The notes beneath the pieces are model-generated. The model saw only the letters and a program-made list of their open reading frames with translations. It did no database searches and was not told where the DNA came from. Below, piece by piece: positions 17,299 through 26,325 of a stretch of 64,000 nt of DNA (position 1 is the first letter of the stretch; every line of letters starts with the position of its first letter). The stretch is taken from the NCBI GenBank assembly GCA_021205185.1, contig JAJPYB010000001.1:62001-126000 (forward strand). The letters run 5' to 3'. The stretch comes from Ruminococcus sp. (GTDB taxonomy: Bacteria; Bacillota; Clostridia; Oscillospirales; Ruminococcaceae). The translations under genes were made by a program, and so were the position numbers.

Positions 17299-18153
17299 TT
17301 AAAAGCTTAATGGGTGTCCTATAACAGCTTCAATAATTGAGATTAAAATAACAATTACACCTAACGCCGCTGTATAATAAGCGAAGACTTTAAACCTATC
17401 GCTCTTTACCAGCCAGTTTACCATTTTTATTGCGGCAATTCCTACAATAGCCGCTACGAAAAATCCAACTATATAGCTTGCGCTAAAGGTCATATCGGTT
17501 TCAGCCGCATCCTTGACCTCGACAAGGCAGCCGCCTAAAATTGCAGGTATACCTAAAATGAACGAATACTTTACAGCAGTTTCCCTTGAAAAGCCGCAAA
17601 AGAGTCCTGACGAAATGGTTGAACCTGAGCGTGAAACTCCCGGAAGAAGCGCGATTGCTTGAAAAAAGCCTACGGTTACTGCGTCCTTTCCGCTTATATC
17701 GCCGAGCGTTTTCTTTCCCTTTGTGCATCTGTCGGAAAGATACAAAATTGCTGCGGTGTACAAAAAGCAGATTCCCTCAGCAAAAATAGAGGCGTCCTCT
17801 GCGAAGCCTTCAAAGAAGTCCTTGAAAATGTAAAACGGAATCAGCACGACAGTAGAAACTATAAGCATAATAATCGCTCGTCTGTCACCGTTCATATTTT
17901 TGAAAAACTGTCTATGTACTATGTCCTTACAGCTTCTGCCAAATTCTTTTATAAGATCCCAGATTGTCTGGCGAAAGGCGATAAAAACCGCTACCAGCGT
18001 TCCTAAATGTAAAATTGCCGACAGGAGCAAAGCACCCTCGCCACTTTTGCCTGTAAAATGCTGAAACAGCGACAAATGTCCCGAGCTTGAAACGGGCAGG
18101 AACTCTGTTAAGCCTTGAATAATCGCTTGGAAAATTGTATTTAATAATGACAT
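17299..18153 (-). CDS. uppP: Undecaprenyl-diphosphate phosphatase
   Basis: 284 residues, polytopic membrane protein of the BacA/UppP family. Signature GLTEFLPVSSSGHL near residue 14 and LLPGVSRSGSTISSGL carry the catalytic Glu, His/Ser and Arg residues. It dephosphorylates undecaprenyl diphosphate, recycling the lipid carrier for peptidoglycan and other wall polymers, and can confer bacitracin tolerance. Start ATG follows GGAGG. It lies 14 bases after the YlzJ-like gene and 43 bases before ftsK. Length and motifs are complete. Confidence 0.95.
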   Translation of the reverse strand: MSLLNTIFQAIIQGLTEFLPVSSSGHLSLFQHFTGKSGEGALLLSAILHLGTLVAVFIAFRQTIWDLIKEFGRSCKDIVHRQFFKNMNGDRRAIIMLIVSTVVLIPFYIFKDFFEGFAEDASIFAEGICFLYTAAILYLSDRCTKGKKTLGDISGKDAVTVGFFQAIALLPGVSRSGSTISSGLFCGFSRETAVKYSFILGIPAILGGCLVEVKDAAETDMTFSASYIVGFFVAAIVGIAAIKMVNWLVKSDRFKVFAYYTAALGVIVILISIIEAVIGHPLSF

Positions 18154-18167
18154 TTCTTTGCCTCCTG

Positions 18168-18362
18168 TTAAATCTTCTTGAATGGATAAATATCTTTGTT
18201 TAAATAGTCGAATGGGTCTGTCGAATAGAGTCTGTCTATATATTCATTCTCACCCATTTTAACGACGTCCACCAAATATCCGTTATATGTCCTTTGTTCT
18301 CGCAAAGCCGTTTCTTCAAGCGGCTTGAATACATCGTAAATGTTTAAAATCGTGTGAAACAT
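18168..18362 (-). CDS. YlzJ-like small protein
   Basis: 64 residues, starting MFHTILNIYDVF with PLEETALREQRTYNGYLVDV, matching the YlzJ-like family. In Bacillus ylzJ lies between tepA and spoIIIE; here it is directly after tepA (two-base gap, with its GAGGAG overlapping the tepA stop) and before uppP and ftsK. The function is unknown; conserved linkage suggests a link with sporulation or export. Confidence 0.82.
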   Translation of the reverse strand: MFHTILNIYDVFKPLEETALREQRTYNGYLVDVVKMGENEYIDRLYSTDPFDYLNKDIYPFKKI

Positions 18363-18364
18363 TG

Positions 18365-19066
18365 CTACTCCTCGCTTTCAATAAGCTCGTACAAACACTC
18401 TATTGCGTCAGAAAGTCCGCCGAGATTATCAATCAAGCCCTCCTTGACGGCGCTTTCCCCTGCAAGGCAGGTTCCCACGTCCATAACAAGCTCGCCTGTT
18501 TTCATCATAAGCTCTCTGAACCTGTCTGATGAAATGTTTGAATTGTCAGTAACAAATCGTATAATTCTCTCCTGCATTCTGTCAAAATACGAAAGCGTCT
18601 GAGGAACTCCTAAAACGAGTCCGTTCATTCTGACAGGGTGAATTGTCATAGTTGCGCTCGGAACGATAAACGATTTCTTCGCACAGACAGCAAGCGGCAC
18701 TCCGATAGAATGACCTCCGCCGACAACTATCGACACGCTTGGCGTTTTCATGCTTGCAATAAGCTCGGCGATAGCAAGACCTGCTTCAACATCGCCGCCG
18801 ACAGTATTTAAAATTATAACTACGCCCTTTATGCTTTCGTCCTGTTCGATAGCAACAAGCGCCGGAATTATATGCTCGTACTTTGTAGTTTTATTCTGAG
18901 GCGGCAAAAGATAATGCCCCTCTACCTCACCAATAATTGTAAGGCAGTGAATCAGGTGCTTGGCACCTGTAAGCTCAACCTGACCCAGCTTTTCAATACC
19001 TTCAATTCTCTCGCTCTGCTCGCTGTCAAAGCTTTCTGAGCTTTGATTTTCGTTGTCGTTTTTCAT
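18365..19066 (-). CDS. tepA: TepA-type ClpP-fold protease (translocation-enhancing protein)
   Basis: 233 residues. ClpP/SDH fold with [22 protein letters not shown], the nucleophile motif [15 protein letters not shown] (Ser in GHSIG) and [19 protein letters not shown] holding the His. This is the Clostridia/Bacilli TepA (YlfI-like) family, proposed in Bacillus to assist protein secretion and spore formation, on the cytoplasmic side of the membrane. First gene of the ten-gene minus-strand operon under promoter 19194-19221. Start ATG 19066 yields an acidic, Glu/Ser-rich N-terminus of about 20 residues. Confidence 0.93.
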   Translation of the reverse strand: MKNDNENQSSESFDSEQSERIEGIEKLGQVELTGAKHLIHCLTIIGEVEGHYLLPPQNKTTKYEHIIPALVAIEQDESIKGVVIILNTVGGDVEAGLAIAELIASMKTPSVSIVVGGGHSIGVPLAVCAKKSFIVPSATMTIHPVRMNGLVLGVPQTLSYFDRMQERIIRFVTDNSNISSDRFRELMMKTGELVMDVGTCLAGESAVKEGLIDNLGGLSDAIECLYELIESEE

Positions 19067-19193
19067 TATACCGCCGCCTTTACTTAATTCAAGCTTTTGT
19101 ATTAAGTATATTTAGCAGGATAGCGAAAAATATTCACGCTTTCAAAAGCAAGTCGGCATATAGTCATTCTACATTTAGAATATATACATCTTA

Positions 19194-19221
19194 ATTATAC
19201 CATATGTGCCGACAAAGTCAA
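19194..19221 (-). promoter_or_regulatory. Promoter of the tepA operon, extended -10
   Basis: Minus strand TTGACT (19216-19221), 16 bp spacer, TATAAT (19194-19199) preceded by TGG. Leader of about 120 bases before tepA. Confidence 0.8.
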
Positions 19222-19336
19222 TATTAAAAAAGTAAAAATCTCGACACGAGAATGACAAATATTTAAAGTTCCGTTCGCTCAAAATTGTCAGAAAGTGAGA
19301 AAATTCTGAATATATCAAGACAAAAGGCTTTTAGAG

Positions 19337-19354
19337 TTGTTAAATTCTTGACAA
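19337..19354 (+). promoter_or_regulatory. Putative Rex operator in the acnA promoter
   Basis: TTGTTAAATTCTTGACAA: inverted repeat with half sites TTGTTAA and TTGACAA separated by four bases, one mismatch from the clostridial Rex consensus TTGTTAA-N4-TTAACAA. It overlaps the -35 hexamer, so bound Rex would block RNA polymerase. rex itself is the last gene of this operon. Confidence 0.72.
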
Positions 19355-19376
19355 ACCAGACATTATAATATAAAAT
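19348..19376 (+). promoter_or_regulatory. Sigma-A promoter of the acnA-icd-rex operon
   Basis: TTGACA (19348-19353), 17 bp spacer, TAAAAT (19371-19376). Confidence 0.78.
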
Positions 19377-19426
19377 AGTACATATAGATACCGCCTTCTG
19401 GCAACAAAAATGAAAGGATTGATTTT

Positions 19427-21367
19427 ATGGGACTTACTTTGACCGAAAAAATTCTTAAAAACCACCTCGTAGACGGTGAGTTTAAAAAGGGCTGCGAAAT
19501 CGGAATCAGAATTGATCAGACGCTGACGCAGGACGCTACGGGAACCATGGCTTATCTTGAATATGAGGCTATGGGCGTTCCGAGAGTTAAAACCGAAAAG
19601 AGCGTCGCTTACATCGACCACAACACCCTGCAGTCAGGCTTTGAAAACGCCGACGACCACCGTTTTATAGGCTCTGTTGCCAAAAAGCACGGAATTTATT
19701 TTTCAAGACCTGGAAACGGAATCTGCCATCAGGTTCACCTGGAGCGTTTTGGCGTTCCTGGAAAGACATTGATTGGATCTGACAGTCATACTCCGACAGG
19801 CGGCGGTATTGGAATGATAGCAATAGGCGCAGGTGGCCTGGACGTTGCTGTAGCAATGGGCGGCGGCGCATATTACATCACATACCCGAAGATTGTCAAG
19901 ATAAACCTTACTGGAAAGCTCTCCCCCTGGGTTGCGGCTAAGGACGTAATTCTTGAGGTTCTCAAGCGAATGTCCGTTAAAGGCGGTGTTGGCAAGGTTA
20001 TTGAATACACAGGCGAGGGCGTAAAGTCGCTTTCTGTTCCTGAGCGTGCAACCATTACAAATATGGGTGCGGAGCTTGGAGCTACAACTTCTATCTTCCC
20101 CAGCGACGAAACAACACTTGAGTTTTTAACCGCTCAGGGCAGAGCTGAGGTATGGACGCCTTTGTGCGCTGACGATGACGCCGAGTACGACGAGGTTATT
20201 GACATTGATTTATCAACGCTCGTTCCGCTCGCTGCTTGTCCTCACTCACCTGACAATGTTAAAACTGTAGACGAAATCAGCCCGATGAAAATAGATCAGG
20301 TTTGTATCGGCTCGTGCACCAACTCTTCATTTATGGATATGATGAAGGTAGCTTATATTCTTAAGGGCAAGACGGTTCACCCGGACGTTTCGCTTTCAAT
20401 AGCGCCCGGCTCGAAGCAGGTACTTAATATGCTTGCACAAAACGGAGCGTTATCAGATATGATTGACGCAGGAGCAAGAATTTTAGAGTCCGCCTGCGGC
20501 CCTTGTATCGGTATGGGACAATCTCCTAACTCGGGCGGAATATCCTTAAGAACCTTCAACAGAAACTTTGAGGGACGTTCAGGCACTAAGGACGGACAAA
20601 TTTATCTTGTTTCTCCTGAGCTTGCGGCAGTTTCAGCTTTAAACGGCTATCTTACCGACCCGAGAACGCTAGGTGAAATGCCAGAGTTTAAGCTTCCTGA
20701 AAGGTTTGTTATAAACGACAATATGGTTGTTGATCCAGCGACTGTTGAGGAAATGGACAGCGTTGAGGTTCTCAGAGGTCCAAACATCAAGCCCTTCCCA
20801 CAGACAGCTCCGCTTCTCGATACAATTGAAGCTTCCTGCTCGCTGAAGGTTGGCGACAACATTACAACAGACCACATAATGCCTGCGGGCGCAAAGATTT
20901 TACCGCTTCGTTCTAATATTCCTGCTATTTCAAAGCATTGCTTTGCAGTTTGCGACGAAAGCTTTCCTGACAGAGCGCTTACACTCGGCAAGAGCATTAT
21001 TGTAGGCGGTTCAAACTATGGACAAGGCTCATCCCGTGAGCACGCGGCTTTAGCTCCGCTTTACCTTGGCGTTAAGGCGGTACTCGTCAAGAGCTTCGCA
21101 AGAATCCACAGAGCGAACCTCATAAACGCTGGAATCCTGCCTCTTACATTTGTAAACGAGGACGATTACGAAAAGATCGGTCAGGGAGATGTGCTGCTTC
21201 TTGAAAATGTAAGGCAGGCTGTAATTGACGGTAAAACAACGCTCACACTTGTGAATAAATCCAAGAATGTTGAGATTCCTGTACTCTGCGAGCTTTCAGG
21301 AAGAACCAAGGATATAATTTTAGCGGGAGGCTTGCTTGACTACACAAGAGAATCGCTAAGCAAGTAA
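19427..21367 (+). CDS. acnA: Aconitate hydratase
   Basis: 646 residues, the shorter aconitase form common in Clostridia. Isomerises citrate to isocitrate via a [4Fe-4S] cluster. Cluster ligands are in CIGSCTNSS and CGPCIGMG; substrate and swivel-domain motifs include GSDSHTPTGGG, DNITTDHIMPAG, GGSNYGQGSSREHAA and KSFARIHRANLINAGILPL. AAAGGA lies eight bases before ATG 19427. It heads an operon with a membrane protein, isocitrate dehydrogenase and rex, i.e. the oxidative branch from citrate to 2-oxoglutarate that feeds glutamate synthesis in anaerobes. Citrate synthase is not in the window. Expression probably depends on Rex (operator 19337-19354). Confidence 0.95.
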   Translation: MGLTLTEKILKNHLVDGEFKKGCEIGIRIDQTLTQDATGTMAYLEYEAMGVPRVKTEKSVAYIDHNTLQSGFENADDHRFIGSVAKKHGIYFSRPGNGICHQVHLERFGVPGKTLIGSDSHTPTGGGIGMIAIGAGGLDVAVAMGGGAYYITYPKIVKINLTGKLSPWVAAKDVILEVLKRMSVKGGVGKVIEYTGEGVKSLSVPERATITNMGAELGATTSIFPSDETTLEFLTAQGRAEVWTPLCADDDAEYDEVIDIDLSTLVPLAACPHSPDNVKTVDEISPMKIDQVCIGSCTNSSFMDMMKVAYILKGKTVHPDVSLSIAPGSKQVLNMLAQNGALSDMIDAGARILESACGPCIGMGQSPNSGGISLRTFNRNFEGRSGTKDGQIYLVSPELAAVSALNGYLTDPRTLGEMPEFKLPERFVINDNMVVDPATVEEMDSVEVLRGPNIKPFPQTAPLLDTIEASCSLKVGDNITTDHIMPAGAKILPLRSNIPAISKHCFAVCDESFPDRALTLGKSIIVGGSNYGQGSSREHAALAPLYLGVKAVLVKSFARIHRANLINAGILPLTFVNEDDYEKIGQGDVLLLENVRQAVIDGKTTLTLVNKSKNVEIPVLCELSGRTKDIILAGGLLDYTRESLSK

Positions 21368-21376
21368 AAACTAGCT

Positions 21377-22033
21377 ATGGATAATAATACAAACGTAAAA
21401 TATATTGTCAGACGTGAAATAGCGGGCTACGATTCAAGTGGAAATCCTATCTACAGAGAGGTAAAGGTTCCCGTTCCAACGCAGCAGCCGCAAACGGTTA
21501 ATAGAACTCCGCAAACTGTAAGGCGTAAAAAACCAAAGCGTAAGTCGCCTGTCAAGCGGATAATTACCATTGTGGTACTGCTTGTAATCTTAGCATTAGC
21601 TTTATACGCTTTGGTAACGATTACGACAAACTACATTGGCTTCAGCGACAGCGTTGAGGAGGCAGTTGGCGTTTCGAGCGACGATATTATTTACACCTTT
21701 AAGGTTGACGACGAGCATAAAATTACAGTTTACACAAGCGGCGATAAGCTTTGTGCTGATTTGCTTCTGGTAAACTACGAAAGCTACAAGAGCGTTAAAA
21801 GCTGTGCGTCGCTAGATTTAGACGACTATGCAGACGACCTTGAAGGAAAAAGTATGAAGTATACCAAAAAGGACGGAATTTGCTTTGCGCTCGATTACGC
21901 CGGAAGCGATCAGTACGAAAGCTTTGAAGAGTACATAGACGAAAACGCTACAAAGTCTTTCAACCCTGGAGCTATTTCGGTTGACGAAAGCTCAACTCAG
22001 ATTTTCGTGCTTTGGTACTGGATAGAAGAATAA
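21377..22033 (+). CDS. Single-pass membrane protein of unknown function in the acnA-icd operon
   Basis: 218 residues. A cytoplasmic N-terminal region rich in Pro, Gln, Lys and Arg (about residues 1-56) is followed by one membrane span (about 57-80) and an extracytoplasmic, acidic domain of about 135 residues with no motif I recognise. Only nine bases separate it from acnA and its end overlaps the ribosome-binding region of icd, so it is co-transcribed with the citrate-branch enzymes. No function is assigned; the operon position could be incidental. Confidence 0.75.
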   Translation: MDNNTNVKYIVRREIAGYDSSGNPIYREVKVPVPTQQPQTVNRTPQTVRRKKPKRKSPVKRIITIVVLLVILALALYALVTITTNYIGFSDSVEEAVGVSSDDIIYTFKVDDEHKITVYTSGDKLCADLLLVNYESYKSVKSCASLDLDDYADDLEGKSMKYTKKDGICFALDYAGSDQYESFEEYIDENATKSFNPGAISVDESSTQIFVLWYWIEE

Positions 22034-22047
22034 TGGAGGAAAGAATT

Positions 22048-23268
22048 ATGGCTGATAAAATTAAAATGACAACACCGCTCGTTGAAATGGACGGAGATGA
22101 GATGACGAGAATCCTTTGGAAATGGATCAAGGATATTCTTATTCTCCCTCACGTAGACCTCAAAACAGAGTACTACGATTTGGGACTTCCCTACAGAAAC
22201 GAAACGAACGACAAGGTTACGTTTGATTCGGCTGAAGCCACAAAGAAGTACGGCGTTGCGGTTAAATGTGCGACTATTACGCCTAACGCTGCAAGAATGC
22301 CTGAGTACAACCTGAAGGAAATGTGGAAGTCGCCGAACGGAACGATTCGTGCTATACTTGACGGTACAGTTTTCAGAACGCCTATAATTGTCAAGGGAAT
22401 TTCGCCGTATATTCCTACCTGGACAAAGCCTATTACTATCGCCCGTCACGCTTACGGAGACGTATACAAGAACTCGGAAATGAGAGTTGACAAGGGCAGC
22501 AAGGCGGAGCTTGTTGTTACCGACAAGGACGGAAACGAAACAAGACAGGAAATTTATGATTTTTCAGATTCAGACGGAATTATTCAGGGACTTCACAACA
22601 AGGACAACAGCATTGCGGGATTCGCAAGAGCTTGTCTTAACTATGGACTTGACTTAAAGCAGGACGTCTGGTTTGCTACGAAGGATACGATTTCAAAGAA
22701 GTACGACCACAGATTCAAGGATATTTTCCAGGAAATTTACGACAACGAATACAAGGCAAAATACGAAGCGTTGGGAATTGAATATTTCTATACTCTTATA
22801 GACGACGCAGTTGCAAGAGTTGTAAGATCAAACGGCGGATACATCTGGGCTTGTAAAAACTATGACGGCGACGTAATGAGCGATATGGTATCAACTGCTT
22901 ACGGCTCGCTCGCTATGATGACGTCCGTACTGGTATCGCCTGACGGAATTTACGAATATGAAGCAGCTCACGGAACGGTTCAGCGTCACTACTACAAGTA
23001 TCTCAAGGGCGAAGAAACCTCTACTAACTCCGTTGCTACGATTTTTGCCTGGAGCGGAGCTTTAAGAAAAAGAGGAGAGCTTGACGGACTTAGCGAATTA
23101 GTAGATTTTGCTGACAAGCTTGAAAAGGCTACGATTCAAACGATTGAGGACGGCGTTATGACAGGAGATTTATATCTTCTTTCTAGCCTTGAAAACAAGA
23201 GGAAGGTTGATTCCGAGACCTTCTTAAAAGAAATCGGAGCTCGCCTTGACAAACTTATGGCGAAGTAA
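22048..23268 (+). CDS. icd: NADP-dependent isocitrate dehydrogenase (eukaryotic-like homodimeric type)
   Basis: 406 residues. Oxidatively decarboxylates isocitrate to 2-oxoglutarate with NADP. The stretches [50 protein letters not shown] and [17 protein letters not shown] are characteristic of the IDH subfamily shared with eukaryotic cytosolic and mitochondrial NADP-IDH, not of the E. coli-type enzyme. A frame from 22012 exists, but GGAGGAAAG just before ATG 22048 sets the start at MADKIKM. Catalytic Arg/Tyr/Lys motifs appear intact. Operon with acnA and rex; the product supplies the carbon skeleton for glutamate. Confidence 0.95.
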   Translation: MADKIKMTTPLVEMDGDEMTRILWKWIKDILILPHVDLKTEYYDLGLPYRNETNDKVTFDSAEATKKYGVAVKCATITPNAARMPEYNLKEMWKSPNGTIRAILDGTVFRTPIIVKGISPYIPTWTKPITIARHAYGDVYKNSEMRVDKGSKAELVVTDKDGNETRQEIYDFSDSDGIIQGLHNKDNSIAGFARACLNYGLDLKQDVWFATKDTISKKYDHRFKDIFQEIYDNEYKAKYEALGIEYFYTLIDDAVARVVRSNGGYIWACKNYDGDVMSDMVSTAYGSLAMMTSVLVSPDGIYEYEAAHGTVQRHYYKYLKGEETSTNSVATIFAWSGALRKRGELDGLSELVDFADKLEKATIQTIEDGVMTGDLYLLSSLENKRKVDSETFLKEIGARLDKLMAK

Positions 23269-23289
23269 GCAACAGATTCAGGGATTATA

Positions 23290-23919
23290 ATGGGAAGGGA
23301 AATTATTTCACGCTCGGTCATCAAACGACTGCCGAGATATTACTCGTATCTTGAGGAGCTAAGTCAGGAAGGCAAGGTGCGAATTTCTTCAAAGGAGCTT
23401 GCTGACAAGATGAAGCTTACAGCTTCGCAAATCAGGCAGGATTTAAACAACTTTGGAGGCTTCGGGCATCAGGGCTACGGCTACAATATCTCGGATTTAC
23501 GTCAGGAAATTGGTGCGATTCTAGGCGTTGACGAAAAATTAAAGGCAATACTTGTCGGCGTCGGAAATATCGGTACGGCACTTGCTACGCAGATTAACTT
23601 TCAAAAGCGCGGCTTTGATCTTATAGGTCTTTTTGATGTTGACGAGGATATTGTCGGGAAGGAAGTTAATGGTATAAAGGTCACTCACATGGATGATCTT
23701 TCAAGCTTTTGCGAGCAAAACAAGCCTGTCACTGCGGTGCTGTGTATTCCAAAAGCGGCAGCGTATGACGTTGCTAAGAAGCTTATTGATAATGGCGTTA
23801 CTTCTTTCTGGAACTTTTCGCATTTTGACTTAAACGTCAATTTCGACGGCATTGTAGTTGAAAACGTACATTTAGGCGACAGCCTGTTGACGTTATCGTA
23901 TATGACAAAAAACAGATAA
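23290..23919 (+). CDS. rex: Redox-sensing transcriptional repressor Rex
   Basis: 209 residues, normal Rex length. N-terminal winged helix (ISRSVIKRLPRYYSYLEEL, SSKELADKMKLTASQIRQDLNNFGGFGHQGYGYN) and C-terminal Rossmann domain with GVGNIGTALA that senses the NADH/NAD ratio. High NADH releases Rex from TTGT-type palindromes, derepressing fermentation and NADH-consuming genes. As last gene of an operon whose promoter carries a near-consensus operator, it probably regulates itself and the citrate branch. Start ATG 23290 follows AGGGATTATA. A strong bidirectional terminator follows. Confidence 0.95.
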   Translation: MGREIISRSVIKRLPRYYSYLEELSQEGKVRISSKELADKMKLTASQIRQDLNNFGGFGHQGYGYNISDLRQEIGAILGVDEKLKAILVGVGNIGTALATQINFQKRGFDLIGLFDVDEDIVGKEVNGIKVTHMDDLSSFCEQNKPVTAVLCIPKAAAYDVAKKLIDNGVTSFWNFSHFDLNVNFDGIVVENVHLGDSLLTLSYMTKNR

Positions 23920-23925
23920 AAACAA

Positions 23926-23960
23926 AAAGGTGTAGCTCGGTTGAGTTACACCTTTATTTT
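23926..23960. terminator. Bidirectional terminator between rex and the HD nucleotidase
   Basis: 13-base stem AAAGGTGTAGCTC / GAGTTACACCTTT (one wobble). T-rich on both sides: TATTTTAT on the plus strand and TTTTTGTTTTTATC on the minus strand. Confidence 0.88.
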
Positions 23961-23971
23961 ATCTTGAATTT

Positions 23972-24559
23972 TTACTGCTTTGTCAGCTCGTCAAGAGTTA
24001 AGCCATAGCCTTCGACAAACTCCTCTAAAAAGACGTCGGCTTCTTTAATGTTCATAGCCTTTATGCTTTTGAGGGTTGACTGCTCGGCTTGCAGAAAGTC
24101 CTTGTTTCCCATTTGTCTTTCTTCAATACACTTTATAAGCGCAGAAATTTTATCCGCCGCCTTTACAAGGCTTTTTATCTCCTCATCGTCGCCGCCTGAA
24201 ATGATTTCTTCATACTCGTCCTTTAAATCGTCTGGCAGCTGAGAAATGAGATTGTCAGCAGCGTTCTTTTCAATATCGCCGTAAATCTCACGAATATCCT
24301 TATTATAATACTTTACAGGCGTTGGCAGGTCCCCTGTTATTATCTCAGTTGTGTCGTGGTACATAGCGATTACCGCCGCACGCTCTGCGTTGACGTTTCC
24401 GCCAAAGCGCTTATTCCTTATAAGGCACAAAAGATGAGCTATAAAAGCTACCTCAAGACTGTGTTCGGAAAGATTTTCCGTGACAGTATTTCTCATAAGG
24501 CTCCACCTGTTTATATATTTCATTCTTGAAATCATTGCGAAGAAATTATTCTTGCTCAT
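23972..24559 (-). CDS. HD-domain 5'-deoxynucleotidase, YfbR family
   Basis: 195 residues. The metal-binding HD signature is spread over NLSEHSLEVAFIAHLL, MYHDTTEIITGDLPTPVKYYN and a later Asp, the arrangement of YfbR. These phosphohydrolases remove phosphate from deoxyribonucleoside monophosphates and balance nucleotide pools in the cytoplasm. GAGAGGG precedes the ATG. It lies downstream of oadB after a terminator; no separate promoter was seen, so it may depend on readthrough. Confidence 0.9.
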   Translation of the reverse strand: MSKNNFFAMISRMKYINRWSLMRNTVTENLSEHSLEVAFIAHLLCLIRNKRFGGNVNAERAAVIAMYHDTTEIITGDLPTPVKYYNKDIREIYGDIEKNAADNLISQLPDDLKDEYEEIISGGDDEEIKSLVKAADKISALIKCIEERQMGNKDFLQAEQSTLKSIKAMNIKEADVFLEEFVEGYGLTLDELTKQ

Positions 24560-24582
24560 AGCTTCCCTCTCTTAAAATAACA

Positions 24583-24621
24583 GAAATTAAAATCTCCCGC
24601 ACAGGTCATGTGTGGGAGATT
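24583..24621 (-). terminator. Intrinsic terminator after oadB
   Basis: Stem AATCTCCCACAC / GTGCGGGAGATT with one wobble, followed on the minus strand by TTTTAATTT. Confidence 0.82.
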
Positions 24622-24646
24622 TCATTAAACTTTTAGTTATACATTG

Positions 24647-25861
24647 TTATACGCAAATGCTCAACAGTACACCAGCTGCAACCGCAGAGCCGATAACTCC
24701 AGCTACGTTTGGTCCCATAGCGTGCATCAGCAGATAGTTGGTTGGATTTTCCTTTTGACCGACATTCTGAGAAACTCTCGCTGCCATTGGTACAGCCGAA
24801 ACTCCCGCTGAACCGATAAGCGGATTAACCTTGCCCTTTGTGACAACGTACATAATCTTACCAAGCAAAACTCCTGACGCTGTTCCCAGACAGAACGCCG
24901 CAACACCAAGTAAAATAACTCCCAAAAACTTCGTGTTAAGAATTTTATCAGCCGTTGTGGTAGCACCTACTGAAATTCCCAAAAAGATTGTGATTATGTT
25001 CATAAGCTCGTTTTGCGCAGTCTTGACAAGTCTGTCGCAAACTCCGCTTTCCTTCATAAGATTTCCGAGCATCAGCATTCCTACAAGCGGTGCTGCTGAA
25101 GGAACCAAAAGCGCAATTACTATTGTAACGGCTATCGGGAAAATAATCTTTTCAGTTTTAGAAACGGGTCGTAGCTGTCCCATTTTAACCTGACGCTCTT
25201 TTTTAGTTGTAAGCGCCTTCATAATAGGCGGCTGAATAATCGGCACTAACGCCATATAAGTATACGCCGCCAAGGCTATAGTTCCTGTGTCAATCGCTCC
25301 GCTTGCGTTGTCGCCGGTCAAGAGCTTAGATGAAACGTAAATAGCGGTAGGTCCGTCCGCTCCTCCGATAATTGCGATAGAACCAGCTTCCGCCGCATTA
25401 AAGCCTAAAAGCGCAGCTCCGATAAACGTTAAGAAAATTCCTCCCTGAGCTGCCGCTCCCAGCAAAAAGCTCTTCGGGTTTGCGATAAGCGGAGCAAAGT
25501 CAGTCATAGCGCCGATTCCCAAGAATATAAGCGGCGGATAAATTTGCAACTTAACTCCCATATATAAAATATCTAAAAGTCCGCCTTCGTGCAGCACCTC
25601 TCCAAAGTCAATAGATGCGCCGCCAGAAATGTTCCAAAGCTCAGGATGATACATTTCGGTAAACGGAAGATTTGTAAGCATCATTCCAAAGGAAATAGGT
25701 AAAAGCAACAGCGGCTCGTAGCCTTTTCCGATAGCCAGATACATAAAGATAAACGAAATACCTATCATTATCAGATTTTTCCAACCGCCGTCAGCCAAAA
25801 ATCCAGCAATACCGGATTCAGCGGCTAAATCGACAATGGTATCTAAAAATTTTTCAATCAT
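24647..25861 (-). CDS. oadB: Sodium-translocating decarboxylase, beta subunit (OadB/GcdB/MmdB family)
   Basis: 404 residues, about eleven membrane segments. Family landmarks are GAMTDFAPLIANPKSFLLGAAAQ and AGSIAIIGGADGPTAIYVSS with the conserved Asp of the sodium channel, and GSAGVSAVPMAARVSQNVG near the C-terminus. The beta subunit couples decarboxylation of carboxybiotin to sodium export across the cytoplasmic membrane. The gamma-like gene lies 23 bases upstream. No carboxyltransferase (alpha) subunit and no biotin carrier are in the window, so the substrate (oxaloacetate, methylmalonyl-CoA or glutaconyl-CoA) cannot be decided. Confidence 0.92.
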   Translation of the reverse strand: MIEKFLDTIVDLAAESGIAGFLADGGWKNLIMIGISFIFMYLAIGKGYEPLLLLPISFGMMLTNLPFTEMYHPELWNISGGASIDFGEVLHEGGLLDILYMGVKLQIYPPLIFLGIGAMTDFAPLIANPKSFLLGAAAQGGIFLTFIGAALLGFNAAEAGSIAIIGGADGPTAIYVSSKLLTGDNASGAIDTGTIALAAYTYMALVPIIQPPIMKALTTKKERQVKMGQLRPVSKTEKIIFPIAVTIVIALLVPSAAPLVGMLMLGNLMKESGVCDRLVKTAQNELMNIITIFLGISVGATTTADKILNTKFLGVILLGVAAFCLGTASGVLLGKIMYVVTKGKVNPLIGSAGVSAVPMAARVSQNVGQKENPTNYLLMHAMGPNVAGVIGSAVAAGVLLSICV

Positions 25862-25884
25862 CTCAACTGTGTTCCTTTCATAAA

Positions 25885-26292
25885 CTAAAACGGTCGTGTG
25901 TTGTCAATCTTTCCGGCCTGCGACCAAGAGCTTCTGCTATTGCCAGACCTTGAAATGCTCTTGATTAAAAGCTTCTTACCGCTGCTCTCGCTAATCATTG
26001 CGATAGCGGCAGAAATTGCAGCGACAATTTCTTCGCTTAGTCCGTTTTGCTCAACTACTGCGGCATCGCTCGCCTTTATGATTGTAGCGTTTGTAGCAGG
26101 CGACGGCTTAGCGATTGATGCGGGCTTTACTGCTTCCACAGGCTTTTTCTTTCTGTGAAAAATTGCGCCCATAAGGTACAAAAGACCTACAAGAATCAGC
26201 AATGCAGAAAACACAACAACCAATCCCGTTACAACAACAGCCGCAACATAACTGGAGGTCATTTCCTCAGCTAACATTAACATCTCTTTCAT
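25885..26292 (-). CDS. OadG-family decarboxylase gamma subunit
   Basis: 135 residues: one membrane span near the N-terminus (about residues 14-40, AAVVVTGLVVVFSALLILVGLLYLMG), then a basic and Ala/Pro-rich linker and a C-terminal segment (EEIVAAISAAIAMISESSG) typical of OadG-like proteins. It likely anchors and assembles the decarboxylase at the membrane with OadB. The linker resembles those of biotin carrier proteins, but no MKM biotinylation motif follows. First gene of the unit under the promoter at 26326-26354. Confidence 0.82.
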   Translation of the reverse strand: MKEMLMLAEEMTSSYVAAVVVTGLVVVFSALLILVGLLYLMGAIFHRKKKPVEAVKPASIAKPSPATNATIIKASDAAVVEQNGLSEEIVAAISAAIAMISESSGKKLLIKSISRSGNSRSSWSQAGKIDNTRPF

Positions 26293-26325
26293 CTCTCCTT
26301 ACATACCATTATTACATTTGGCTAA

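Larger units (their letters stand above)
19067..19426. other. Divergent regulatory region tepA / acnA (360 bases)
   Basis: Non-coding. It holds the tepA promoter (minus), the acnA promoter (plus) and a Rex-like operator, listed separately. In addition GTCGGCA (19152-19158) and TGCCGAC (19207-19213) form an inverted repeat that flanks the tepA -10 region; it cannot form a transcript hairpin because one arm lies upstream of the expected start, so an operator is possible but unproven. Confidence 0.6.
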
